From the NCBI GenBank assembly GCA_964650085.1, contig CAZYSE010000010.1, positions 1 to 28,264 on the forward strand: a stretch of DNA of 28,264 nt. The letters are read 5' to 3'. This DNA comes from KLAP211 sp964650085. GTDB lineage: Bacteria > Patescibacteriota > Dojkabacteria > J137. Below are positions 8,360 through 15,322 of this stretch, piece after piece (position 1 is the first letter of the stretch; every line of letters starts with the position of its first letter). Below the pieces are notes generated by a model. It was not told the DNA's origin. It saw only the letters and a list, made by a program, of their open reading frames with translations, and ran no database searches. The position numbers and the translations under genes were made by a program.

Positions 8360-8971
8360 ATGGAAACCCTTAAACTGTTCAGAATACTGAACATGCTCCT
8401 TACTATTATTGTATTAGTTCTTGCGGCTTATATTGTAGTCCTCCCCTCTATACCAGAAATAGCCTTTGCTATGAACTCTAATGAATACAAGGGATATACC
8501 TACAATTCGCTGCAAGCTTTTGAAGCAGTTGGTCCACGAGCCTCCATGCTACCAGAAATTCCTGGCGAAAATAGACTTGTAATCCCCGAAATATTTGTAA
8601 ATACTCTCATTAATGAGGGTGCTGACGAATCGGCATTACTTAAGTTAGGAATGTGGCGTAGACCTAATACGAGTACACCCGATAAAGGTGGAAATACTGC
8701 AATAGCGGGGCACAGGTTTCTACATACAAGAGGTACCGATACGTTTTATCACTTAGAAAAAGTAGAAATTGATGATGTAATTCTTGTGTATTGGGAAGGA
8801 ATAGAATATGTATATAAAGTTTTTGAAATTGTTGAGGTTACTCCAGATCAAATTGAAATTGAATATAACACTGCAGATCCTATACTTACTTTATATACCT
8901 GCACACCTTTATGGACATCCGAAAAGAGACTAGTAGTGAAGGCAACCCTACAGTCAAGAAACAACTTATAG
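8360..8971 (+). CDS. Sortase (class D/E-like transpeptidase)
   Basis: Membrane-anchored cysteine transpeptidase that cleaves a C-terminal sorting signal and attaches surface proteins to the envelope. The 203-aa chain has a short cytoplasmic N terminus and one membrane segment (about residues 11-28). The catalytic residues are in the canonical order: H118 in AIAGHRF, C181 in LYTCTPL, R190 in EKRLVV. The TLYTC form and overall size fit the single-domain class D/E group; the class cannot be fixed by eye. The next gene, convergent on the minus strand, encodes a secreted protein with a plausible sorting signal, giving a likely enzyme-substrate pair. The 3' end overlaps a possible small membrane-protein frame. 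Confidence 0.92.
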   Translation: METLKLFRILNMLLTIIVLVLAAYIVVLPSIPEIAFAMNSNEYKGYTYNSLQAFEAVGPRASMLPEIPGENRLVIPEIFVNTLINEGADESALLKLGMWRRPNTSTPDKGGNTAIAGHRFLHTRGTDTFYHLEKVEIDDVILVYWEGIEYVYKVFEIVEVTPDQIEIEYNTADPILTLYTCTPLWTSEKRLVVKATLQSRNNL

Positions 8972-9048
8972 TTGAAAGCTTAAAATTTGTAACTTTAATG
9001 ACTCTTTTAGTTGTGGCAATTATATATATTATTCGCCATTCCTACTAA
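8911..9048 (+). CDS. Possible tiny membrane protein, 45 aa, overlapping the sortase 3' end
   Basis: An ATG frame overlaps the last 61 bases of the sortase gene and fills the gap to within five bases of the next gene's stop. The product starts MDIRKETSSEG and ends with one hydrophobic helix (FVTLMTLLVVAIIYII) and a basic tail RHSY, a plausible single-pass membrane protein. No Shine-Dalgarno sequence precedes it. Translation could depend on coupling to the sortase. No family is recognised. The clean hydrophobic segment and exact fit argue for it; short length and overlap argue against. Confidence 0.4.
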   Translation: MDIRKETSSEGNPTVKKQLIVESLKFVTLMTLLVVAIIYIIRHSY

Positions 9049-9053
9049 TCTAT

Positions 9054-9968
9054 TCATTTTGCTTTATATTTTCTGATTTCAGAAACTACAACAGGAACAA
9101 CATAAACACTCGCAACTGTCGCTACTAATACAATTCCTATAGTGCTACTTATTACATAATCTCCGCTGGTTCCCGCTAGCGATCCACCCGTTGAACCTCC
9201 CGTTCCTGTACCAGTTCCTGAAACAGCACATGCAGGTACAATAATCGTTGTAGAACTTAAAGTCACAGCGCCGTTTCTGGCCAATAATCGACCATTTACA
9301 TTAGAGCTACCGTTATCAGCAATAGAGGTTAATGCCAATATACTTCCAACAAAAGTTGTAGTTGTACCCAGGGTTGCTGAACTAGTTACTTGCCAAAAAA
9401 CATTACAAGCTTGCCCCCCATTGATCATCTGTACCACACTGTTAGAAGCTGTTACTAAATCTGCTGATGCTTGAAATATAAAGACTGCATCAGGATCTCC
9501 TTGCGCATCCAAAGTTAGAGTACCTATTAAGTTTGCTGTTGCTGCTGTACCAAATGAATAGACTCCTGGAATTAAAGTCTGTCCTCCAAGTTGATTATCT
9601 GCAGCAACCAATGCCGTTGTTACCGGCTGTCCTGCAGCGTCAATATAAGCAGCGGTTAAATCATTCTTAGCATTAGTTAATAATCCTGGATTATTAACCG
9701 AACCTCCTGGACCAGTTCCATTCACATCGTAGATAGTTCCAATAACCTCTGCGGCTGTTAACCCAGCATAGTTGCTACCTGCTGCAGGACTAAGACCAAC
9801 GTCTCCGGTAATATTTGATAATGGAATATTAGTCACAGCCGTACCAGCTAAAACAGCAAAACTCGTAGCAGTGCCTAAGTTAACTTGAGTAGCCGCTTTA
9901 ACAATTCCAGACATACTCAGTGTAACAACAACAGCCATCAGACCAACAGAAATTCTACGTAGGTTCAT
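9054..9968 (-). CDS. Secreted ice-binding-like (DUF3494) surface protein with candidate sorting signal
   Basis: A 304-aa exported protein. Residues 1-25 form a signal peptide (basic MNLRR, hydrophobic core, cleavage near VKA-AT). The body to about 247 is a DUF3494 ice-binding-like beta-solenoid: LGTATSFAVLAGTAVTN at the start, SNITGDVGLSP, the LTAAYIDAAGQ helix region, GVYSFGTAA, DAVFIFQASADL and VFWQVTSSATLGT. Then come a Gly/Ser/Thr linker, LAGTS (264-268), a hydrophobic segment (about 271-296) and the basic tail RKYKAK, the three-part layout of a cell-wall sorting signal. LAGTS resembles the LAxTG recognised by class E sortases except for the last residue. DUF3494 proteins bind ice in some organisms but are often adhesins; the actual ligand is unknown. 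Stop codon TGA. Confidence 0.88.
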   Translation of the reverse strand: MNLRRISVGLMAVVVTLSMSGIVKAATQVNLGTATSFAVLAGTAVTNIPLSNITGDVGLSPAAGSNYAGLTAAEVIGTIYDVNGTGPGGSVNNPGLLTNAKNDLTAAYIDAAGQPVTTALVAADNQLGGQTLIPGVYSFGTAATANLIGTLTLDAQGDPDAVFIFQASADLVTASNSVVQMINGGQACNVFWQVTSSATLGTTTTFVGSILALTSIADNGSSNVNGRLLARNGAVTLSSTTIIVPACAVSGTGTGTGGSTGGSLAGTSGDYVISSTIGIVLVATVASVYVVPVVVSEIRKYKAK

Positions 9969-10186
9969 GCAAATAAAAATAATATATAGTTATTAAGGTA
10001 CGTCTTATAGTATTACAATTACTTTACTCTTATATGCGTGACTTTTCAATACCTAGCTCTCGGGAAAGCATTGTCTGTAAATATTTTTAGCGAACAAAGC
10101 GCGCTATCCGCCCAGGGGCTCCGATTTGGCTTAGTTTTTGAAGAATATCCTATAGAATTTCATCAAATACGGGGTTATATACAGCT
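9969..10186. other. Intergenic gap with a GC-rich island
   Basis: A 218-base gap between two minus-strand genes. No open frame of note. The part next to 9968 is AT-rich and holds several TATA-like boxes for the surface-protein gene. Bases from about 10090 to 10134 are clearly richer in G and C than the surroundings and contain a small inverted repeat (TAGCG...CGCTA). I could match it to no tRNA, riboswitch or terminator. Confidence 0.4.
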
Positions 10187-10561
10187 CTAAACAAACCTAA
10201 TCTCAAACCCAAACATGCCCATACTGCAGGAAGCGGTGACAGTTGTACCTGGTTTTTGTGGCAGAAGCTGAATCTCAGTTTCTCCAGTCGTTGGTAAATA
10301 TTTTTGATACTTAATAGAAGGAATAAACAATGCAGCTGAGCAGTCCAGAGTGTTCTTGGTTACTATCTTAAGAATTGTTGGGACATCAGCTTTAGCTTCT
10401 GTAATGCTTGGGGTATAACCATTTTTTGCAAACACCTCTACAATTTGGAAATTACCATATGGTGTTGCTTTTGCAGATATCTGATTAGAATTTTTTGATA
10501 TGACTGTAAATCCTGCGATTAGGACTAAAACTATGGGGATTAAATACAACCAGTTTTTCAT
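10187..10561 (-). CDS. Membrane-anchored cupredoxin-like protein
   Basis: A 124-aa protein with an N-terminal membrane anchor (about 4-22) and an outward-facing cupredoxin-like domain of the type found alone or fused to copper-handling proteins. The segment around C74 (TKNTLDCSAALFIPSIKYQKYLP) and the final strand CSMGMFGFEIRF (C112, M114, M116) match this family closely. Two cysteines and two methionines are plausible Cu ligands; the histidine ligand of classical blue copper proteins is absent in the C-terminal loop. Likely role: extracytoplasmic copper binding or electron transfer. The nearby P-type ATPase is of the Ca-type P2 group, not a copper ATPase, so no pathway link is claimed. Confidence 0.78.
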   Translation of the reverse strand: MKNWLYLIPIVLVLIAGFTVISKNSNQISAKATPYGNFQIVEVFAKNGYTPSITEAKADVPTILKIVTKNTLDCSAALFIPSIKYQKYLPTTGETEIQLLPQKPGTTVTASCSMGMFGFEIRFV

Positions 10562-10596
10562 ATACTTATTACTCTAAAACTCTTACCATATTTCAT

Positions 10597-10605
10597 ATTC
10601 TATCA
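10597..10605 (-). promoter_or_regulatory. Extended -10 box of the cupredoxin gene
   Basis: TG-A-TAGAAT on the minus strand, predicting a leader of about 29 bases. Back to back with the plus-strand TATAAT at 10633 in a 98-base divergent gap. The same TGATAGAAT string precedes the GtrA gene at 18184. Confidence 0.5.
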
Positions 10606-10632
10606 CGTACTTTACGAAATCAAATACGAGAG

Positions 10633-10638
10633 TATAAT
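10633..10638 (+). promoter_or_regulatory. -10 box (TATAAT) of the 10660 gene
   Basis: Perfect TATAAT giving a predicted leader of 15 bases (GATTA then mostly A) with no Shine-Dalgarno. A second, weaker TATTAA at 10648-10653 would predict a leaderless start. Confidence 0.5.
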
Positions 10639-10659
10639 GTTGCTGATTATTAAAAAAAT

Positions 10660-11175
10660 ATGGGTAATAAATTCTTTTCACAAGATCCTTCAAACTTTAC
10701 TACGGGTGACCAGGTTGGTATGCTAGGACGTAATATTGACGTCGATGATTGTGGTTCGGATATGGCCACTACTTTAGATGGAGTACCTAATCACCAAGTA
10801 TATCAACAATTTCTAAGAGTCCTGAGTGGCTTTGAAACAACTGATCCTGCACTACTTGAAAACTCGAAGCATACAATTCGAGCAATTCTAGGTTTACGCA
10901 ACTGGGCAAATGACAGAAGTGTCTACCTAAATTCGGTTCACTTGAGAACATTCACTTATGCCTATATGCGAGCAAAGGCCAGATCTGCAGCGGAACAAAC
11001 CATAGAAGATAAAGTTAATCTTAAAATTGTTGAAGTTCTTGGAGTTGAAGAACATACCATGTCTCTTTTGCGTGCATACTTGAACGCTTCAACTGAATAC
11101 GCTGAGTACCAAAAAGGGTCTTTATTTGAAAAACAGGAGCATGCTCGAGCATCTAGAGAAAATTCAGAGTTCTAA
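10660..11175 (+). CDS. Unknown protein, 171 aa
   Basis: No family recognised. Soluble, no signal peptide or membrane segment. The N-terminal third is polar and acidic (NIDVDDCGSD); the rest looks helical, with a basic patch (YAYMRAKARSAAEQ) and a charged C terminus. It starts at the ATG 15 bases after the predicted transcription start of a perfect TATAAT. A 98-base gap separates it from the P-type ATPase that follows, so co-transcription is possible but not required. Confidence 0.72.
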   Translation: MGNKFFSQDPSNFTTGDQVGMLGRNIDVDDCGSDMATTLDGVPNHQVYQQFLRVLSGFETTDPALLENSKHTIRAILGLRNWANDRSVYLNSVHLRTFTYAYMRAKARSAAEQTIEDKVNLKIVEVLGVEEHTMSLLRAYLNASTEYAEYQKGSLFEKQEHARASRENSEF

Positions 11176-11273
11176 GTCAAGGAATTTTCTTGTACCTCCT
11201 ATCTCCTCTAGTGTAAAGTGTACTAGAACAGAATTTAGGTTTTAGAAATTGGAATTTAGAATTTTAATTTATT

Positions 11274-13841
11274 ATGTACTACTCGAAAACGCCCGATCAA
11301 GTTCTAATCGAATTCAACACAAAACGAAACGGGCTTTCTTCAACAGAAAGACTTCGGAGATTATCCTCCGATGGAAAAAATCTCGTAGAAAGCAAACAGA
11401 AAAATAGGTTTCTCGAGATACTCAGATCACAAATCTTCAATTTATTAGTGTTTGTTTTACTAGCTGCCGCTTTACTATCATTTTTAACTAACCATGCCGC
11501 CGATGCAATCGTAATTTTGGCTGTGATCGTAATAAATACTACTGTTGGATTTGTTCAAGAATATAGAGCAGAGAAGGCTTTAGAATCTTTAAAAAAGCTT
11601 TTAGTTAGAAAAAGCAAAGTAATGGTAGAAGGCCAAGTTGTAGAAGTTGATTCAGAAACGTTAGTAAAAGGAGATATAGTTGTGATCGAAGAAGGTGACA
11701 TAATTCCTGCTGATGGAAGAATCCTGCAAGCAACACTTTTAAAAACCAATGAATCTGCACTAACTGGAGAATCGTTACCAATAGATAAAGATATTGTAGT
11801 ACTCGACGGCAATTTAACAATTGGCGAACAAAAAAACATGCTTTTTAGCAGTACACTTTGTGTTTCAGGTAGAGCAGAGTTTGTTGTAACGGCAACAGCT
11901 TTAGATACTCAGGTTGGACAAATAGCGGAAGATCTAGAGTCAATTGACGAAGGGGACTCGCATTTCAATAAAATTACTACAAAGCTCACACAACAAATGG
12001 GCGTAATAGCCCTGCTTGGAGCGATGCTGATACTTTTTATTGGTTACTTTGTTTATCGTTACGAATTCACGGAAATATTTTTGTTCTCCTTAGCTTCATT
12101 AGTTTCTTCAATTCCAGAAGGATTACCTGCAATTCTCACAATAGTTTTGGCGATTGGTTCTTATCGAATGTCTAGACAGAAAGCGATCGTTAGACGGTTG
12201 TCCTCTACAGAGACTCTAGCCTCGGTAAATATTATTTGCACGGATAAGACTGGAACTTTGACTGAAAATAAACTTAAAGTAGAATATTTAATTCTGAATA
12301 CTCCGGAGTTAGAAGTATTAGATCTAAATGCACTACCTAAAGAACAATCAGATTTATTTGAGAATAGTTTGATGATTTCGTACTACTCAAACGGCTCAAA
12401 AACTGCCGAAGAAACTGGTGGTCAACCGCTTGGAGATCCGACAGAGCTTGCTTTGAAAATATTCGCAATTAATCAATTACCCGAAAAGAAACTAAAAGTT
12501 ATTGAGGATATCCCATTTTCTTCTGATAGAAAATTCCGCGCAACAAGAGTGATAGATGGAAATGCTGAAAAACTTTTTGTAGTTGGTGCGCCAGAAAAAA
12601 TAATTGAGATTTCTTCTTCGACAGAAGAAGAAGCTAAAAAAATGTACGAAGCTATTGCTTCACTAAGTTCAAAAGCTTTACGTGTTTTGGCTCTTGGGGA
12701 GTCTGAAAATGTTGAATCTCTAGATTCTATTGATCAGATTAAAATCATCGGGTTTGTAGCAATGAGAGATCCTATCAGAGAAGGGGTCAAAGAAGCAGTC
12801 GCTCAAGCTAAAAGAGCCGGGATTAGAACTATTATGATGACTGGCGACCACATCGAAACTGCAAAGGCCATTGCTATTGATTGTGGAATAATTGAAACAT
12901 CCGACAGTGCAATTTCAGAAAAAGAGTTGGCAAAATTTGGAGATGAAGAATTTGATAATGTTGTTAGAAATGTAAACGTGTTTGGTAGACTTTCGCCTTC
13001 GACAAAACTAAAAATTCTTCAAGTACTTCAAGCCCAAGGGAATGTAGTTGCGATGACTGGAGATGGAGTTAATGATGCACCCGCACTTAAGCAAGCAGAT
13101 GTTGGAATTTCGATGGGTCAAAATGGAACAGAAACCGCCCGAGAATCGAGCGATATTGTATTAGCCGATGATAATTACGCCACAATTATTCACGCGGTTT
13201 CGGAAGGAAGGTTAGTGTTTCAAAACATTAGAAGAGCAAGCGCTTTTTTGATAACTACAAACGTTGCGGAGCAAATTACGATAATAACTACTTTGCTTTT
13301 TGGATTGCCCTTGCCATTACTCGCAGCTCAGATCTTATGGTTAAACTTAGTAACCGATGGAGTCAATGATTTTGCACTTGCTACAGAAAAAAGCCATGGT
13401 ACCGAACTATCAAAAGGGCCTAGAAATAAAGATGAGAACATTTTGAATTATTCTATCCTGCGTCAGGTTTTAATATTTTCGACCATTATGGCAGTACTCA
13501 CACTGCTATTTTTTACAAATGGATTGAGTATCTCTCAAGAGTACGCACGAACCGAGGCATTTCTGGTCATGTCGTTTACTCAACTGTTCAGTGCTTTAAA
13601 CTTTAGATCGTTTACAAAGTCACTATTTAAAATTGGCGTTTTCAGCAACAAATATGTTGTACTGGGAGTAACTATATCCGGTATTCTTACATTTCTAGCA
13701 GTTGCTACACCTTTCCTAAGAAATTTTCTTAGGTTCGAAGAAGTTACTTTTGATAGAATACTTTTGATCTTTGCGTGTTCATCTTTAGTGTTTATTGGAG
13801 GAGAAATTTCAAAAAGATTAATTCGTAAAAACTCATTTTAA
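11274..13841 (+). CDS. P2-type cation-transporting ATPase (Ca2+-ATPase-like)
   Basis: Integral membrane pump that couples ATP hydrolysis to cation transport, most like SERCA/PMCA-type calcium pumps. The 855-aa chain has the N-terminal cation-ATPase domain, the actuator loop TGES (164-167), the M4 ion-binding motif PEGLP (281-285), the phosphorylated aspartate in DKTGTLT (324-330), the P-domain MTGDH and TGDGVNDAPALKQADVGI, then C-terminal helices with NVAEQ (M5) and LNLVTDG (M6), resembling SERCA NIGE and NLVTDG. These acidic and polar positions support Ca2+ or a similar ion, but selectivity cannot be fixed by eye; Na/K- or Mn-type relatives are alternatives. No heavy-metal-binding N-terminal domain or CPC motif, so not a copper pump. 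Followed after 15 bases by the MDR oxidoreductase. Confidence 0.94.
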   Translation: MYYSKTPDQVLIEFNTKRNGLSSTERLRRLSSDGKNLVESKQKNRFLEILRSQIFNLLVFVLLAAALLSFLTNHAADAIVILAVIVINTTVGFVQEYRAEKALESLKKLLVRKSKVMVEGQVVEVDSETLVKGDIVVIEEGDIIPADGRILQATLLKTNESALTGESLPIDKDIVVLDGNLTIGEQKNMLFSSTLCVSGRAEFVVTATALDTQVGQIAEDLESIDEGDSHFNKITTKLTQQMGVIALLGAMLILFIGYFVYRYEFTEIFLFSLASLVSSIPEGLPAILTIVLAIGSYRMSRQKAIVRRLSSTETLASVNIICTDKTGTLTENKLKVEYLILNTPELEVLDLNALPKEQSDLFENSLMISYYSNGSKTAEETGGQPLGDPTELALKIFAINQLPEKKLKVIEDIPFSSDRKFRATRVIDGNAEKLFVVGAPEKIIEISSSTEEEAKKMYEAIASLSSKALRVLALGESENVESLDSIDQIKIIGFVAMRDPIREGVKEAVAQAKRAGIRTIMMTGDHIETAKAIAIDCGIIETSDSAISEKELAKFGDEEFDNVVRNVNVFGRLSPSTKLKILQVLQAQGNVVAMTGDGVNDAPALKQADVGISMGQNGTETARESSDIVLADDNYATIIHAVSEGRLVFQNIRRASAFLITTNVAEQITIITTLLFGLPLPLLAAQILWLNLVTDGVNDFALATEKSHGTELSKGPRNKDENILNYSILRQVLIFSTIMAVLTLLFFTNGLSISQEYARTEAFLVMSFTQLFSALNFRSFTKSLFKIGVFSNKYVVLGVTISGILTFLAVATPFLRNFLRFEEVTFDRILLIFACSSLVFIGGEISKRLIRKNSF

Positions 13842-13856
13842 ATTTAAAAATACATT

Positions 13857-14831
13857 ATGAAAGCAGCCGTTTATGATAAATATGGTGGTCCAGAAGTTTT
13901 ACACATTGTAGATGTTGAGAAGCCAACACCGGGACCAAAAGATCTTTTGGTAAAGTTAGATTCAGTTTCTGTAACTGTCGCTGACAGTAGAATTCGAGGT
14001 GCTAACTTTCCTCCGGGCTTTGGATTTTTCGCAAGACTAATATTTGGAATGTTTAAACCCAAAAATAGAATATTAGGAAGTAGTTTTTCTGGTGTTGTAG
14101 AGTCTATAGGGAGCGAAGTAACAAAGTTTAAAATTGGGGATGAAGTTTTGGGTATGAATGGGTTAAAAATGTCTGCGTATGCAGAATATCTAACAATCTC
14201 CGAAAGCTCTTCAGTGATTTTAAAGCCCATTGAGATCACTCACGAAGAAGCTGCTGGATTTAGCTTTGGCGGAACTACTGCGTTATTCTTTATCCGAGAT
14301 CAAGCTAAAATAAAGCATGGCGACTCAATTCTAATCAACGGTGCTTCTGGTGCTGTTGGCACAAACGCAATTCAACTTGCAAAATATTATGGCGCTGAAG
14401 TTACTGCAATTTGCAGCTCCAAAAATATTGAATTAGTTAAAGAACTCGGAGCTGATCATGTGACAGATTACACAAAAGAAAACTTTCTAGACTCAAATAC
14501 AAAATACGATGTAGTTATGGATGCGGTTGGAAATATTTCTATACCCGAAGCAAAAAAAATATTGAAAGATGTAGGAACATATTTATTAGTTGTTGCTGGA
14601 ATAGGCAGGACAATCAATGCTGCCTTTAATAAGAGAGGAGGTCAAAAGGTTTTAGACGGATCTGCACCTGAAAAAAAATCAGACTTGGAATTTTTAGCTA
14701 ATCTTGTAAAAGAGAAAAAGTTGAAAGTTGTAATCGATAAAGTTTTTCCCTTTAAAGATATCGTGAAAGCACACACTCATGTGGATTCAGGACGAAAAGT
14801 TGGGAATGTAATCTTAAAGATTACAACTTGA
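13857..14831 (+). CDS. Zinc-free MDR oxidoreductase (quinone oxidoreductase-like)
   Basis: NAD(P)H-dependent medium-chain reductase of the quinone oxidoreductase branch; cytosolic. The 324-aa chain opens with the family start MKAAVYDKYGGPEVL, then the GroES-like domain (LGSSFSGVVESIGSEVTKFKIGDEV) and a Rossmann domain with nucleotide-binding motif NGASGAVGTNAIQLAK near residue 161. The C terminus GRKVGNVILKI is typical of the group. The cysteines and histidines that bind zinc in alcohol dehydrogenases are missing. It follows the ATPase by 15 bases with no Shine-Dalgarno, so probably the same transcript. Its end at TGA fits homologues and shows TGA is a stop here. Substrate unknown. Confidence 0.92.
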   Translation: MKAAVYDKYGGPEVLHIVDVEKPTPGPKDLLVKLDSVSVTVADSRIRGANFPPGFGFFARLIFGMFKPKNRILGSSFSGVVESIGSEVTKFKIGDEVLGMNGLKMSAYAEYLTISESSSVILKPIEITHEEAAGFSFGGTTALFFIRDQAKIKHGDSILINGASGAVGTNAIQLAKYYGAEVTAICSSKNIELVKELGADHVTDYTKENFLDSNTKYDVVMDAVGNISIPEAKKILKDVGTYLLVVAGIGRTINAAFNKRGGQKVLDGSAPEKKSDLEFLANLVKEKKLKVVIDKVFPFKDIVKAHTHVDSGRKVGNVILKITT

Positions 14832-14842
14832 TTGAGCAGACT

Positions 14843-15259
14843 TTAGTAAACTAATCCTTTCTCAATAAGTAAAGGAAGTATTTCATCTTGCAAAGTCCCG
14901 GTTAGTTCATGGGTAGCATTTTCGTATTCTGCTTTGCCTAGCCACAAAAATTCTTCAGTTTTATCTTCTGGATTTAATTGAGGCTCGCCTTCTACATTTA
15001 CAATGTAGAACCTAACATCAAAGTATCGTTTTGGTTCGTTATGGGTTGGTTGTGCTTTATATTCGACCAGGAATTCGCTAGAAACTAAGTCACACATGCA
15101 TTCTTCTTTGATTTCCCTTCGTAGACAATCTTCGTCACTTTCGTCGGGATCTATTTTTCCACCTAGTGCTTTAAAAAAGTTATCTCCTGTTCCTCTTACT
15201 ACCAAAACCTTACCGTCTTTTATCCAAAGCGCAGACATTTTTGTAAATGATATTTCCAT
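14843..15259 (-). CDS. Nudix hydrolase
   Basis: Hydrolyses nucleoside diphosphates linked to another group (for example oxidised NTPs), using Mg2+. The 138-aa protein contains a Nudix box at residues 34-56: G34, E40, R48-E49, E52-E53 all present. The glycine expected at 55 is methionine and the flanks are cysteines (ECMCD), a small departure that keeps the metal-binding glutamates. Substrate cannot be predicted. It converges on the MDR gene (11-base gap) and diverges from the DNA-hypermodification-type gene at 15323 across 63 bases holding both promoters. The adjacency is suggestive because both families act on modified nucleotides, but a functional link is only inferred. Confidence 0.9.
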   Translation of the reverse strand: MEISFTKMSALWIKDGKVLVVRGTGDNFFKALGGKIDPDESDEDCLRREIKEECMCDLVSSEFLVEYKAQPTHNEPKRYFDVRFYIVNVEGEPQLNPEDKTEEFLWLGKAEYENATHELTGTLQDEILPLLIEKGLVY

Positions 15260-15283
15260 ACCTTATGTGATAATAGTTATTGA

Positions 15284-15292
15284 ATCTTATCA
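15284..15292 (-). promoter_or_regulatory. Extended -10 box of the Nudix gene
   Basis: TG-A-TAAGAT on the minus strand, about 18 bases of leader to the ATG at 15259. It overlaps plus-strand boxes (TATCAT 15289-15294, TATTAA 15293-15298) that may serve the divergent gene, so the two promoters may compete. Confidence 0.5.
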
Positions 15293-15322
15293 TATTAAAA
15301 ATTTCATGTCGTATTCAAACCA

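Noticed and set aside
10187..13841. Copper-resistance operon (cupredoxin plus P-type ATPase)
   Set aside because: The genes are on opposite strands with an unknown gene between, and the ATPase has PEGLP and NLVTDG motifs of Ca-type pumps with no CPC or metal-binding domain.
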